Numbered from the stretch's first letter, positions 13,406 through 23,921 are shown. The stretch: 45,171 bases of DNA from Methanoregula sp. (GCA_026394695.1 JAPKXT010000211.1:1-45171); one strand, 5' to 3'. Numbers and translations: made by a program. Notes: generated from the sequence alone by a model not told the origin.

Positions 13406-15142
13406 TTATGGATTCAGGGATGTGAACGTAATGCTTCCATCCACAAGAGCCCCGATAGTTTCCGGCAAATTCGCGATGGCGACTCGTACCTGTTTCATGG
13501 AATCCCGGTCCCGCAGGGTAACAGTATTGTTCTCTTTGGTATCGTAATCGACCGTGATCGCAAACGGTGTTCCAATCTCGTCCTGGCGTCTGTACCTGCG
13601 ACCAATGGCGCCGCTGTCATCGTATTCGGCAAGTATTCCTTTTTTATGGAAGGTACGGGTGATAGTGCGGGCTATTGTATCAAGACCATCACGAGTCATG
13701 AGTGGAAAAACGGCTACCTGGACTGGCGCAACATTTGGTGAGAGGTGCATCACGGTCCGGGCTTCGCCATCCGCGATATCCTCATCATATGCCTGTTCCA
13801 GCACCGCATAACACATGCGGTCAATCCCGTACGATGGTTCGATCACGTGGGGGACAATATCTTCTCCGCGAATATCTATCACTTCATCACGGACTTCAAA
13901 CAGGTTGGCAGGGATATGGATTTTTTCACCATCCACCTCAATATCGGCACCTTCTGAATTGGGTGTTGCGGTTGTCAGTGCATCAAAGATCGCTTTTGCC
14001 TTTGTGCGGTATTGTTTACCAAGAACGCTCATATTCGGGATAATACGACGGCGTTTGGTTTTCTTCGGAACTTCATACTGTATGAAAACCGTCATTGGAG
14101 TGCCGCTCTGCTTTGCATGAGCGTTTAAGTCATAATCTGTTCTGTCCGCTATACCCACGGTTTCCACCCAGCCAAAACGCTGGGAAAATACTTCTGCATC
14201 CCAGCAGTCAGTGGCATAATGCGCCCGTTCATCGGGAAGGTGCTGGCGGAACCGTAGTCTTTCGGGTTTGATCCCGATCGTGACCAGGAGTTCGTGCGTC
14301 AGGGCAACATAGTAGGCAACGTATTCGTTGGCAATTATTCCTTTGTCAACAGCTTCCTGCATGGAGAATTCAACAGCGTTTTCACATTTCTGTTGCTGGA
14401 TGTACGTGAGCAGCGGCATCCGATACCCCGCATAGCGTTTGAATGACGGGTGATGGTTCTTCTCATTCGGGTGAACAAAGATTTCGGCCTCTGCCTGGGT
14501 AAACTCCCGTAGCCGTATCATACCCTGCCGGGGGGAGATCTCATTCCGGTAGGATTTACCGATCTGCACTGCACCGAAGGGGAGCTTGTCCCGGTAGAAC
14601 CTGAGAAGGCGAGAAAAATCAACAAACATTCCCTGTGCGGTTTCAGGACGCAGGTAACCCGTCCGCTGTGAACCCGGGCCGATTGTTGTTGAAAACATAA
14701 GGTTGAAATTGAAGACCTCAACATTGCCAAGCACTTCATCGCAGGCGGGGCATTTGCAGGAAGTGATGGCAACAGCCAGATCTTCATTTTTCATAACCGA
14801 AGGGTTTGGTATGTTTCCCCCCTCGGCAACGTGGTCAGCACGCAGGTACTCCTTACAGTGCGGGCACTGGCACATCTTATCAGAAAAACCTTTTACGTGC
14901 CCTGATGCAATAAAAACTGCTTCCTGTGCAATCGTCGGGCATTCAATCTCATAGTAACCTTCCCGGATAACGTAAAAATCACGCCAGACATTTTCAACCC
15001 TTCGTTTCATCATCGCGCCGAGCGGACCGTAATCGATGAATCCCGCCACTGCTCCATAACATTCGGATGTGGGCCAGATAAAACCCCTGCGTTTGGCAAG
15101 TTCCATCACGTTTTCAAAAACATCACGACAACTTTGTACCAA
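13406..15142 (-). CDS. glyS: glycyl-tRNA synthetase (archaeal/eukaryotic alpha2 type)
   Basis: 578 aa; AKRRGFIWPTSECYGAVAGFIDYGPLGAMMKRRVENVWRDFYV, RTGYLRPETAQGMFVDF, RNEISPRQGMIRLREFTQAE. Confidence 0.96.
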   Translation of the reverse strand: MVQSCRDVFENVMELAKRRGFIWPTSECYGAVAGFIDYGPLGAMMKRRVENVWRDFYVIREGYYEIECPTIAQEAVFIASGHVKGFSDKMCQCPHCKEYLRADHVAEGGNIPNPSVMKNEDLAVAITSCKCPACDEVLGNVEVFNFNLMFSTTIGPGSQRTGYLRPETAQGMFVDFSRLLRFYRDKLPFGAVQIGKSYRNEISPRQGMIRLREFTQAEAEIFVHPNEKNHHPSFKRYAGYRMPLLTYIQQQKCENAVEFSMQEAVDKGIIANEYVAYYVALTHELLVTIGIKPERLRFRQHLPDERAHYATDCWDAEVFSQRFGWVETVGIADRTDYDLNAHAKQSGTPMTVFIQYEVPKKTKRRRIIPNMSVLGKQYRTKAKAIFDALTTATPNSEGADIEVDGEKIHIPANLFEVRDEVIDIRGEDIVPHVIEPSYGIDRMCYAVLEQAYDEDIADGEARTVMHLSPNVAPVQVAVFPLMTRDGLDTIARTITRTFHKKGILAEYDDSGAIGRRYRRQDEIGTPFAITVDYDTKENNTVTLRDRDSMKQVRVAIANLPETIGALVDGSITFTSLNP

Positions 15143-15543
15143 TATTCATCACTTCTTGTAGAGTTTGTCCTAAGTTCGTCTTTATTGGTTTTTGAGCTAT
15201 TATAATTCACGCGGTACTGCATGTTCAATCATGCACATGACAAGAGAAAGAATTGACAGTCGTTATCAAAATATTTTCATGTGTATGAAAGTTCTCTTCA
15301 GAAAATAATTCTCCGTATTTTCACATTCTGCGTTATTGCCATCGTTATTACAAGTCGGAGGGAACCCGTTGAAATTCTTTGTCGCTCAATTTTCTGACCA
15401 AAGAAAAAATGAAAAATAACAATTTCCTCTAAAAAATTCCATGGGGAATATATACAATCCCGCACCAATTTATAGGTTTTTTGGTTAAAGGATGCGTAAA
15501 GATAGGATTAAATAGGAGGCGAAGTATTGTATATCCTAATCCC

Positions 15544-16167
15544 ATGACGGGGTATGCAATGACCGAAGACAAACGCAAGACACAGCTTCTAAAACTCTTC
15601 AGTACCATGTCGGGCAAGACAAAGATTGTCGAGCCGATGAAGAATATTCATGGTACTTTGAGAGACAGTGACGCAATCGAACGCGAGGTCGCTCTCGTGA
15701 TGAGAGAGATCACAGAACAGGGAATCTTCAAAACATCATTAAAACCCATCCAGCTTGCAAAACTTGTCACCCTGTTTTATGCAGGAAAGAATGATACAGA
15801 AATTGCCCGCCAACTCGGGGATGAGAAGCTTAGTAAGACCGTTGCACGTGCACGGGTCAGACTCAAGCTCTTCCGTGACCTTGACTTTAAGATGCCGTTT
15901 GACAAAGTCAAGATGGAAAAACTGATCGAGTCAGGTAAGACCATGAAAGAAGTTTCCGAAGAACTGGGCGTGAGTCCATCGACACTTCGTGAATACCGGC
16001 ACGTGATTGAGGAACAAGAAGATCCCACCATTGAGGTATATATTGACAGGGTCCGTGATGTTATGGAAGACCGGGATCTGTCCGAGCAGATGACACGGAG
16101 TGCAACTGCTGACAGTCTCGGAGATTCCATCGATATCACAGAAGCTGAACTGATAGATGTGACATAA
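15544..16167 (+). CDS. HTH protein resembling haloarchaeal 'conditioned medium-induced protein 4'
   Basis: Two HTH-like segments (FYAGKNDTEIARQLGDEKLSKTVARARVRL and TMKEVSEELGVSPSTLREYRHVIE). Resemblance to the haloarchaeal family is from memory. Start ATG 15544 or 15559. Confidence 0.65.
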   Translation: MTGYAMTEDKRKTQLLKLFSTMSGKTKIVEPMKNIHGTLRDSDAIEREVALVMREITEQGIFKTSLKPIQLAKLVTLFYAGKNDTEIARQLGDEKLSKTVARARVRLKLFRDLDFKMPFDKVKMEKLIESGKTMKEVSEELGVSPSTLREYRHVIEEQEDPTIEVYIDRVRDVMEDRDLSEQMTRSATADSLGDSIDITEAELIDVT

Positions 16168-16272
16168 CGGTTCGCCCCGGACCGGATACAGATCCCTTTT
16201 TTAGTGCTGGTGCTCTCTCGACCTGCTCCAGGAACGCGAAACCTTCATCCCAATAAAATCTGATCTGGATAT

Positions 16273-16941
16273 ATGCAACTTACGTGGCTCGGGCATTCCT
16301 GTGTTCTTCTCACGGGGTCAAAAAAAATCCTTATCGATCCCTTTGTTGAAGGCAGAAGTGTTCTTGATACGAATCCTGATCTTGTCGCAGTCACTCACGG
16401 GCACGATGACCACATAGGAGAAACCATCGCACTGGGAAAAAAGACCATTGCGATAACCGAGATCGCGAAATACGTAAAATCAAAAGGCCTGCCGGCCGAA
16501 GGTATGAATATCGGGGGCACGATTTTCATTGATGGTATATCCTTCACGATGACTGCAGCTGCACACTCGTCATGGATTGAAGAGGCAGGTATCGGGTGCT
16601 ATGGTGGTACTGCGGCAGGTTTTATTATTGGCATGGACGGTGTAAAGGTATATCATGCAGGCGATACCGGGCTCTTCTCAGATATGAAATTGATCGGCGA
16701 ACTCTATCGCCCGGATGTCGCGCTGCTCCCGATTGGCGGCCGATACACAATGGGGCCTGCTGAAGCGATGATGGCCGCAAATTTCATTGGTGCCAAAATG
16801 GTAATACCCATCCATTATAATACATGGAAAAAGATTACCGTAGATCCGTTACCATTCAAGAGAGCCATTGAAAGAACCACGGATATCAGGGTAAACGTAC
16901 TCCAACCGGGTGAGAGTATAGAGATCAATCTGAATGCATAA
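16273..16941 (+). CDS. metal-dependent hydrolase, UPF0173 (metallo-beta-lactamase fold)
   Basis: MQLTWLGHSCVLL, VTHGHDDHIGE, YHAGDTGLFSDMKLIGELYRPDVALLPIGGRYTMGP, VIPIHYNTW. Confidence 0.94.
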   Translation: MQLTWLGHSCVLLTGSKKILIDPFVEGRSVLDTNPDLVAVTHGHDDHIGETIALGKKTIAITEIAKYVKSKGLPAEGMNIGGTIFIDGISFTMTAAAHSSWIEEAGIGCYGGTAAGFIIGMDGVKVYHAGDTGLFSDMKLIGELYRPDVALLPIGGRYTMGPAEAMMAANFIGAKMVIPIHYNTWKKITVDPLPFKRAIERTTDIRVNVLQPGESIEINLNA

Positions 16942-17075
16942 AAAAAGGAAGTATAAAAATCCTTCTCGCTGTTTCATAGGAGATGGATATTTTACCGGGC
17001 ACAAAATTTCGTTCAAGCTATGTTCCACCCGGGATGGGATCGATCTGCTGCCCCGTTTTTTCGCCACAGCAGGTA

Positions 17076-17110
17076 ATGCAGTTTTTATAAGTTACCATCA
17101 AAAACTGCAT
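17076..17110. repeat. perfect 11-bp inverted repeat around a TATA-like sequence
   Basis: ATGCAGTTTTT (17076-17086) / AAAAACTGCAT (17100-17110), 13-nt spacer. A second overlapping arm pair is GGTAA (17072-17076) / TTACC (17092-17096). Confidence 0.6.
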
Positions 17111-17302
17111 CCGGATCGCTGTGGAACCATCTTTTGTGAGTGGCGATACTCCTTATATTCCGGCTTATGGGGGATAAACCCCAGGTTCCGTAATCCTCCC
17201 GATACCTGCTCTACTAAAAAACAGGTGTTCGGAAAGTTAGGGAAATAATCGAGCCACGCAAAAATCCATGAAGTCAGGGCACCATACTCATAGTTACGGT
17301 CC

Positions 17303-18265
17303 ATGAAATTTTTTTGCCACTGCCTGATATGCATAATCCTTATGACCGGATGCCTCTGCCTCACCAGCCCGGCATCTGCATCCGTTGGAATTGTGGCATA
17401 CCAGGGAGACATCATCTCGCTCCAAGGCTATTCGTACGGGAACCCGACGGTGTATCTGTTTTTGACCGGGCCCAATCTGCCGGTAAATGGCGTTACCCTC
17501 AATGACATTACCGCCCGGGCTGATGAGGGGCATTTCACGGAAGTGAGTGTCGATGACAATGATCACTGGGTATACAAATGGGGCACCAATACGATGAACG
17601 GCCGGCTTGATGCAGGTACCTATACGGTGTGGGTCGTAAACGGACCAAATGATCGTTCCCGGTTGAATGGTGCGGAGTACAGTACTATTTCCATTACTCT
17701 CGGGAATCCGGTAATAACGGCTTCAACTCATGTAATTCCCGGAAGCCTGACGCTTAACACTACCCCTGAAGGGGCTTCAGTTGTAATTGATGAAAATTAC
17801 CGTGGGAGCACTCCTCTGATCATTGGTGGGATCGAACCAGGCACGTATACGGTGACATTCTCGCGGTTTGGATATACCAGAACATCCATACCAGTACGCG
17901 TTGTGGCAGGAGGAATAACAGAAGTAACAGCTACGCTCCTCCCGTTAACCGGCTCTCTTGAAATTATCACGAGTCCTCCGGGGGCCCAGGTCCTGCTCGA
18001 TTCTGTCGATCAGGGGATTGGTCCGGTCACACTGACAAATTTTACGGGTGGAAATCATACGCTCACGGTGGTAAAAGAGGGGTATGTTACCACGGAACAA
18101 AGAGTGCGGATTATCCCGGACCAGACCACGCGGGTTACCATCCTGCTGGAACCGGTTCCTCCGGCAATTCAGAAAATATTACGTGCTTCAGGACCTGGAC
18201 CTGCCGTTTTTGTTGCAGGTTTTATCGTAATTCTGCTGGTATTCAGGCATTTACGTACAGAATAA
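17303..18265 (+). CDS. secreted/membrane-anchored PEGA-domain protein
   Basis: N-terminal signal-like segment; two PEGA-type repeats (SLTLNTTPEGASVVIDENYRGSTPLIIGGIEPGTYTVTFSRFGY; SLEIITSPPGAQVLLDSVDQGIGPVTLTNFTGGNHTLTVVKEGY); C-terminal TM FVAGFIVILLVF. Confidence 0.82.
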   Translation: MKFFCHCLICIILMTGCLCLTSPASASVGIVAYQGDIISLQGYSYGNPTVYLFLTGPNLPVNGVTLNDITARADEGHFTEVSVDDNDHWVYKWGTNTMNGRLDAGTYTVWVVNGPNDRSRLNGAEYSTISITLGNPVITASTHVIPGSLTLNTTPEGASVVIDENYRGSTPLIIGGIEPGTYTVTFSRFGYTRTSIPVRVVAGGITEVTATLLPLTGSLEIITSPPGAQVLLDSVDQGIGPVTLTNFTGGNHTLTVVKEGYVTTEQRVRIIPDQTTRVTILLEPVPPAIQKILRASGPGPAVFVAGFIVILLVFRHLRTE

Positions 18266-18380
18266 TTCACCGTTTGAGAGGGGTCAGAATTACCTTGTTA
18301 TTTAAAAGTGAAACCATTAATTCTGCAGGTTGCGTGATGTTATATATCATTAAATGGGCAACAGAAATGGGAGAGTATGC

Positions 18381-18590
18381 ATGAGTGCGAACCTGTTTGA
18401 TGTCCTGATGGTGATTGCGCTCGGTACATTAACCGGGACAGTGATTGGCCTGCTTATCGGATTTTTTGCAAAGAAACAGAAAAATGAGTGGTCTGCAATG
18501 ACCCGGAAAGAACAAACCATAACTATCGCTCTGGTGATCGTCTTTTGTGTGATATGCATTGCAGGATTTGGATATTATTTCCTCTTATAA
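18381..18590 (+). CDS. small hypothetical membrane protein
   Basis: MSANLFDVLMVIALGTLTGTVIGLLIGFF... with a second C-terminal TM. ATG 18381 preferred over 18354. Confidence 0.5.
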   Translation: MSANLFDVLMVIALGTLTGTVIGLLIGFFAKKQKNEWSAMTRKEQTITIALVIVFCVICIAGFGYYFLL

Positions 18591-18865
18591 TCAGAAATCT
18601 TACCCGGTAACCATCATCATCAGTCAATAATAATACTCCCCGGAAAGGAATGTTTTCTTTCCCTGAACCAGAATCCCTGTCAGAACAAAAAGATCAGCGT
18701 TAAATTATTATGGACTAATATATAACGTAACGTAGAACGGTTAAGCCGTAAGTAATGCGACCTTAAACAATTGATTTCCGGTATAAAACAACAAAAAGAA
18801 CTATCGACACAACAGGTAGTTTTTTTACTAAAAACGCGGTCAGACAAGGAGAAGTGAGACAAGCA

Positions 18866-19609
18866 ATGTTAAAAGCAACGATTGATGCAGACGTGTTCAG
18901 GGAATTTATTGATGCAATTTCGGCTCTCGTCCCGGAGTGCCGTCTGCATACTGATGAGAATGGCATCTCTACAAGGGCTGTTGACACGGCCAATGTAGCG
19001 ATGATCGGAATTGAGCTCAAAAAAGAGGCATTCGATTCGTATAAGGCCACGAAAAGCCAGCTGGGTATTGATATCTCCAAGATGAAAAATATTTTCGGCA
19101 TGGCAGGCAAAGGCGATCTTATCAGTCTTGAACTTGCTGATAATGCCCAGAAGATGTCAGTTTCAGCCCACGGGTACCATTATTCCATCACCCTCCTTGA
19201 TACGAATACCATCCGCAAGGATCCAAACCCGCCCACCATCAATCTTCCGGGAAAAATTGTAATTACCGGTGATGATTTTAACAATGCGATGAAAGCGGCA
19301 GCGGTAATCTCTGATAAGATTGCTCTTGGAATCAACCCGAAGGACCAGACGTTTTATCTCATTGCCGAAGGGGACACTGATACCATCCGGCGCGAATTTG
19401 GCAAGGACGAACTCAAATCACTCACGCCGGTTGAGGCAAGGTCGCTCTTCTCTTTAGATTACTTAAAAGATATGGGAAAAGTTATGAGCAGGGCAGCAGA
19501 GATCGAGATCTTTTTAGGTATCGATCATCCGGCCAGGTTTTCCTTTATTATTGCCGGCGGCAACGGGCATGTCGAGTACCTGCTCGCCCCCCGGATAGAG
19601 GCTGACTGA
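18866..19609 (+). CDS. pcn: DNA polymerase sliding clamp (PCNA)
   Basis: MLKATIDADVFREFIDAISALVPECRLHTDENGISTRAVDTANVAMIGIEL...; archaeal PCNA. Confidence 0.96.
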   Translation: MLKATIDADVFREFIDAISALVPECRLHTDENGISTRAVDTANVAMIGIELKKEAFDSYKATKSQLGIDISKMKNIFGMAGKGDLISLELADNAQKMSVSAHGYHYSITLLDTNTIRKDPNPPTINLPGKIVITGDDFNNAMKAAAVISDKIALGINPKDQTFYLIAEGDTDTIRREFGKDELKSLTPVEARSLFSLDYLKDMGKVMSRAAEIEIFLGIDHPARFSFIIAGGNGHVEYLLAPRIEAD

Positions 19610-20673
19610 TGGATTTTGTGCCATCAGCAAAGGAACTTTCCCATTTTCCCTTTTTAAAAAAAGCCCAGGATCATATCAAAGATATTTTTCCTCCTCTTGA
19701 GGTATTACTCAAAGAAAAAAGAGGGAGAATTATCACCGATCTCGCTTTAAAGCGCATCAACCAGGCATTATCTTCAAAAAGAACAGTAATCGCCCATTTC
19801 CAGCATCGTGATGACGATGAGATCGCAAGTTATGTTCTGGCCAGGATTATTGCATCCTGCATCCCGGATAAACAACTTTTTGATCGTCTTACACGGTATG
19901 AAGCGGAACGAGCCTACTATTTCCTTGTCTCAGAAACCGGGACGGAAGATGGCGAAAAAGGGTGGAATGAAAATACGGTCCTTGATGATGATGGCTACAG
20001 CCGGATATCAAAATATCTGGCCACAGAATTTGGAATAACTATCACGGATGAGCGCATGTCACTTCCTGATTACGTGGAGATCGTTTCACCTCTCCACGAT
20101 GCACGGTTTAAACTGGTAAACAGGAATGTGCACCATGGATTTGTTGAGATAAAAAAAGAAGAACGGTATGAACTCCTTCGAGAGCGCATCCGTGTTATCA
20201 TCCGTCACGATCTGCCGTATAAAGTTCCAAAATCACTTTGTGAACAACTGGCGCCGGTGGCTGAACCCATAAAAAAAGTATACCAGGAGCAGATGCTCCA
20301 GCAGTTTGGCACCATAGAAGAGAGTGCATTTCCCCCCTGCATGCAGGCGCTGATTCAGGCACTGACTGCCGGGACAAACCTCACCCACGCCGGCCGATTT
20401 GCTCTTACTACTTTTATTCATACTATCGGGATGGATGTAACGGTAATTGCCCAGCTCTACGCCAGGTCGCCGGATTTTGATCCGGAAAAGACCATGTACC
20501 AGGTAGAGCATATCACGGGGCGCGGAGGATCGGGAACGGAATACACTGCCCCTGCTTGCGCTGCAATGAAGACAACCGGGCTTTGCACCCACCCGGATGC
20601 AGTATGTGCGAAAGTCAATCACCCGCTCAGTTATTACAAGCTTAAAAAGAAAGAAAAAATTATTCGAAAATAA
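19609..20673 (+). CDS. priL: DNA primase large subunit PriL
   Basis: 354 aa; Fe-S cysteine pattern FPPCMQALIQAL...TAPACAAMKTTGLCTHPDAVCAKVNHPLSYY. Start overlaps the pcn stop. Confidence 0.93.
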   Translation: MDFVPSAKELSHFPFLKKAQDHIKDIFPPLEVLLKEKRGRIITDLALKRINQALSSKRTVIAHFQHRDDDEIASYVLARIIASCIPDKQLFDRLTRYEAERAYYFLVSETGTEDGEKGWNENTVLDDDGYSRISKYLATEFGITITDERMSLPDYVEIVSPLHDARFKLVNRNVHHGFVEIKKEERYELLRERIRVIIRHDLPYKVPKSLCEQLAPVAEPIKKVYQEQMLQQFGTIEESAFPPCMQALIQALTAGTNLTHAGRFALTTFIHTIGMDVTVIAQLYARSPDFDPEKTMYQVEHITGRGGSGTEYTAPACAAMKTTGLCTHPDAVCAKVNHPLSYYKLKKKEKIIRK

Positions 20674-20705
20674 AAAAGAAGACCAGAAAAGCAATTTTTT
20701 GAAAT

Positions 20706-20882
20706 CTACGTGATTTTTTCATTTACCAGATATCCTGCACCGGAAAGGAACAGGATAAAGATCACAATGGCGGCAAGGTAGGCCACTCCTGCAACCATCA
20801 CCATGGGTAGTACAGCGAGCATTACAATCAGGATAAGAAAGCCTGACAAGCCTATGATCACATCAAGGAGTCGTGCATCCAT
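20706..20882 (-). CDS. small hypothetical membrane protein
   Basis: MDARLLDVIIGLSGFLILIVMLAVLPMVMVAGVAYLAAIVIFILFLSGAGYLVNEKIT; ATG at 20882, divergent from the 20939 gene. Confidence 0.5.
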   Translation of the reverse strand: MDARLLDVIIGLSGFLILIVMLAVLPMVMVAGVAYLAAIVIFILFLSGAGYLVNEKIT

Positions 20883-20938
20883 TACATGAATCTTCTCCGT
20901 AAAAGGATATATGTATATCCGAACGGGCATGTGGTTTA

Positions 20939-21547
20939 TTGTCAAAAAAGACACCCTTAATATCAGCCCTCTCCTTCATTGGTACGATTATGACAGATCC
21001 GGGCCGGGAACGCAGTGACGTACTTGAAAGACTTGCTCAGGCAACTACACTTCTCGAACAATCTCTGGATGTCCGGCTTATCCCGGATAGTGGGGCAAAC
21101 CTCGCGTATGCTCTACGGGGCGCACGGGAAATTTATGATGTTGCGGCAATACAGGGCGGAATTATCAATAAAAACGGAAAGCCGCAAGCCGTCGGCCCGT
21201 GTATCTTTGGTGGTGATGAAGATACCGCGCGAATGGTGCTTACCACGATGAAATTTGATCCCCTTATGCGATGTGCGGCTATCCTGCGATATTCAAAAAA
21301 TGCCATGAGGGTAATAGAGAGCCTGCTTCTTGAATGCGCTTCATTTGATCGCTCACAGGAACCGCCAGGGATACGGACAATGGACTGGGGAGTGGCTTCC
21401 TGTTGCAAAGATGGTGTCCCCGACGTGTGTTATGATTACGGGGGGACAGGAAAAGAAGCAGTCATCCGCATTTTTGGCGAAAAACCAATCGACGTGACGA
21501 ACAATATTATTATGATATCGAACCGCATTATAAGTATAGAACTTTGA
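20939..21547 (+). CDS. archaeal conserved protein, DUF2111-like
   Basis: 202 aa, TTG start; LDVRLIPDSGANLAYALRGAREIYDVAAIQGGIINKNGKP. Family assignment from memory; TTG start versus internal ATG 20990 not settled. Confidence 0.6.
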   Translation: MSKKTPLISALSFIGTIMTDPGRERSDVLERLAQATTLLEQSLDVRLIPDSGANLAYALRGAREIYDVAAIQGGIINKNGKPQAVGPCIFGGDEDTARMVLTTMKFDPLMRCAAILRYSKNAMRVIESLLLECASFDRSQEPPGIRTMDWGVASCCKDGVPDVCYDYGGTGKEAVIRIFGEKPIDVTNNIIMISNRIISIEL

Positions 21548-21557
21548 GGAATCACAC

Positions 21558-21749
21558 ATGGGAATCAAACCGTCATATATCAAGACTCTCGGTACAGATC
21601 TTTTAGCTAAGCAGCGGGACAATTTCTCCGGCAGCTTTGATGAAAACAAGCTGCAGCTTGGCAAATCTGCGGTTATAGAAAGCAAGCGTGTCCGGAACCG
21701 CGTTGCCGGATACATCACAAGAAAAATAAATACCAAGAAACACTCATAA
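21558..21749 (+). CDS. rps17e: 30S ribosomal protein S17e
   Basis: MGIKPSYIKTLGTDLLAKQRDNFSGSFDENKLQLGKSAVIESKRVRNRVAGYITRKI. Confidence 0.95.
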   Translation: MGIKPSYIKTLGTDLLAKQRDNFSGSFDENKLQLGKSAVIESKRVRNRVAGYITRKINTKKHS

Positions 21750-21757
21750 CCTTATTT

Positions 21758-22726
21758 ATGTTCGAAGGTGTCCTTCCGGCAATCATAACCCCTTTTAAAA
21801 GGAATTCTGCGATGGGCCTTGATGTCCAGGGCCTGGAACGCAACATCGGTTTTCTCGTGTCCTGTGGTATTCATGGCATTGTACCCTGCGGATCTACCGG
21901 AGAATCGGCAACGCTCACATTTGAAGAGCATGAAAAAGTCATAGAGATTACCGTTGATAAGGTGAATGGCAGGATACCTGTGCTTGCCGGTACGGGCTCC
22001 AACAATACGGCAGAAGCGGTAAAACTAACGAAGGCTGCAAAGGACATTGGCGCTGATGGTGTTCTTATCATTAGTCCCTACTATAACAAGCCAAACCGTT
22101 CAGGACTTATTAAGCATTATACAAAACTTGCTGACCTTGATATACCGGTTGTCATGTATAACGTGCCGGGACGGACAGGACAGAATCTCGAACCCGATCT
22201 TGTGGCAGAACTTGCACAACACCCGAATATTGTGGCCATCAAGGAAGCGAGTGGTAATATTGGGCAGATCTCGCGGATCATTGAAGAGACACAGGATGAT
22301 GATTTTGTCGTAATCTCCGGCGATGATAACATCACGCTCCCGATCCTGGCACTTGGTGGTGCCGGGGTCATATCGGTTGCAGCCAATGTTGACCCGAAAC
22401 GCATGGTTGCCCTGTACGAGGCAATGAAAGGAGGAGACTACCAGAAAGCACTTGTCCTCCACTTTGCTCTGTCCCCACTGTTCCGGTCGATGTTTATTGA
22501 CACGAACCCGATCCCGGTTAAAAAGGCAGTTGAACTTCTTGGCATGGCGGGAGGTCCAGTCAGGCTTCCGCTCGATGATCTTGATGAAAAGAAGACCGAA
22601 CAACTGAAAAAAATTCTTGCTACGATACCAAAAAAAGGCGTGCCAAAGACTGTTGCACCAATAAAAAAACTTGGTAAACCTGCAGCAGGGAAGATTATAA
22701 CGTTACAAAAACCAAGGGCCCGGTGA
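21758..22726 (+). CDS. dapA: 4-hydroxy-tetrahydrodipicolinate synthase
   Basis: MFEGVLPAIITPFKRNS, GSTGESATLTFEEHEKVIE, PYYNKPNRSGLIKHY, YNVPGRTGQNL, AIKEASGNIGQI. Confidence 0.96.
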   Translation: MFEGVLPAIITPFKRNSAMGLDVQGLERNIGFLVSCGIHGIVPCGSTGESATLTFEEHEKVIEITVDKVNGRIPVLAGTGSNNTAEAVKLTKAAKDIGADGVLIISPYYNKPNRSGLIKHYTKLADLDIPVVMYNVPGRTGQNLEPDLVAELAQHPNIVAIKEASGNIGQISRIIEETQDDDFVVISGDDNITLPILALGGAGVISVAANVDPKRMVALYEAMKGGDYQKALVLHFALSPLFRSMFIDTNPIPVKKAVELLGMAGGPVRLPLDDLDEKKTEQLKKILATIPKKGVPKTVAPIKKLGKPAAGKIITLQKPRAR

Positions 22727-22734
22727 CCGGGATT

Positions 22735-23499
22735 ATGATAAAAGTTGTCGTATGTGGCGCTTCCGGTCGCATGGGTCAGACTATTGGCCGGATGATTAAA
22801 GAATCTCCGGATCTTGAGCTTGTTGGCGGTATCAACTTAAAACCCGGCTCATTTTTCAACATCGATATTGTTGAATCAAAAGATACAGAATCACTATTAG
22901 TAAACACCAGACCTGATGTGCTTATAGATTTTACCGTTGCACATGCTGCAGTTGAAAACGTAAAAATTGCTGCGCGCAACAAAGTTGCACTGGTAGTAGG
23001 GACAACAGGATTTACCACTGACCAGCGGGCAGAACTGGAAAAAGCGATTACGGGGAATGTCCCGGCGGTCATCTCCAGTAACTTCTCGGTAGGAGTAAAT
23101 ATCTTCTGGAAGCTGGTGCGGGATGCCGGGAAGCTCTTAAAAGAGTATGATATTGAAGTAATCGAAGCCCATCACCGGAATAAAAAAGATGCACCAAGCG
23201 GAACCGCAAAAACCATCCTGCAGATCCTTGAAGAAGAAGTAGGACCCCGTAAAAAGATGTACGGTCGCGAGGGGATGATGGAACGCCAGAACGAGATTGG
23301 CGTTCATGTAATCCGTGGCGGTGATATTGTGGGGGATCACAAAGTGATGTTCTCTAAAAATTTTGAGACAATCGAACTCTCACACCGTGCTTACGACAGG
23401 TCCGTCTTTGCAACCGGTGCACTTCATGCAGCACGCTGGGTTGTCGGTAAAAAGCCGGGCATTTATGGAATGAGTGATGTACTCAATCTTAAAAAATAA
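22735..23499 (+). CDS. dapB: 4-hydroxy-tetrahydrodipicolinate reductase
   Basis: MIKVVVCGASGRMGQTIGRMIKESPDLELVGGI, EAHHRNKKDAPSGTAK. GTG 22723, overlapping the dapA stop, is an alternative start. Confidence 0.96.
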   Translation: MIKVVVCGASGRMGQTIGRMIKESPDLELVGGINLKPGSFFNIDIVESKDTESLLVNTRPDVLIDFTVAHAAVENVKIAARNKVALVVGTTGFTTDQRAELEKAITGNVPAVISSNFSVGVNIFWKLVRDAGKLLKEYDIEVIEAHHRNKKDAPSGTAKTILQILEEEVGPRKKMYGREGMMERQNEIGVHVIRGGDIVGDHKVMFSKNFETIELSHRAYDRSVFATGALHAARWVVGKKPGIYGMSDVLNLKK

Positions 23500-23747
23500 T
23501 TTTTGCATGAATTAATTCTGGTTCAGATTTGATATCTCCTCACGATCCGTTCTTTTGGTGATTTTGGTTCCAAGGTTTAATTGCCAGGATAATAAACCAA
23601 AAATAATGCAGCCCGCTTTTCTTACTTCTGCCGGTAAAAAATCCATGCAAAACAAAATTTTTTGCAGATATCCTGATAGTGCTTTAGACGAAAACATCGA
23701 AACCTATTTTTTACCTTTTGTTCAACATATACAGTGGAGTGAATCTG

Positions 23748-23921
23748 TTGGTTGCAATCGTTGACACCAGTAAATGTACCGGATGCGAAACATGCGTAAG
23801 TGAGTGCCCTGCATCGGCAATTGCCATAGAGAACGAGAAAGCAAAAGTCGATAAGGATATGTGCGTGGACTGCGAGACATGTGTTGATGTCTGTCCGTCT
23901 GAAGCTATTCACATGGGATAG
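23748..23921 (+). CDS. 2[4Fe-4S] ferredoxin
   Basis: Two CxxCxxCxxxCP motifs: CTGCETCVSECP and CVDCETCVDVCP. TTG start at 23748 preceded by ggag. Confidence 0.9.
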   Translation: MVAIVDTSKCTGCETCVSECPASAIAIENEKAKVDKDMCVDCETCVDVCPSEAIHMG

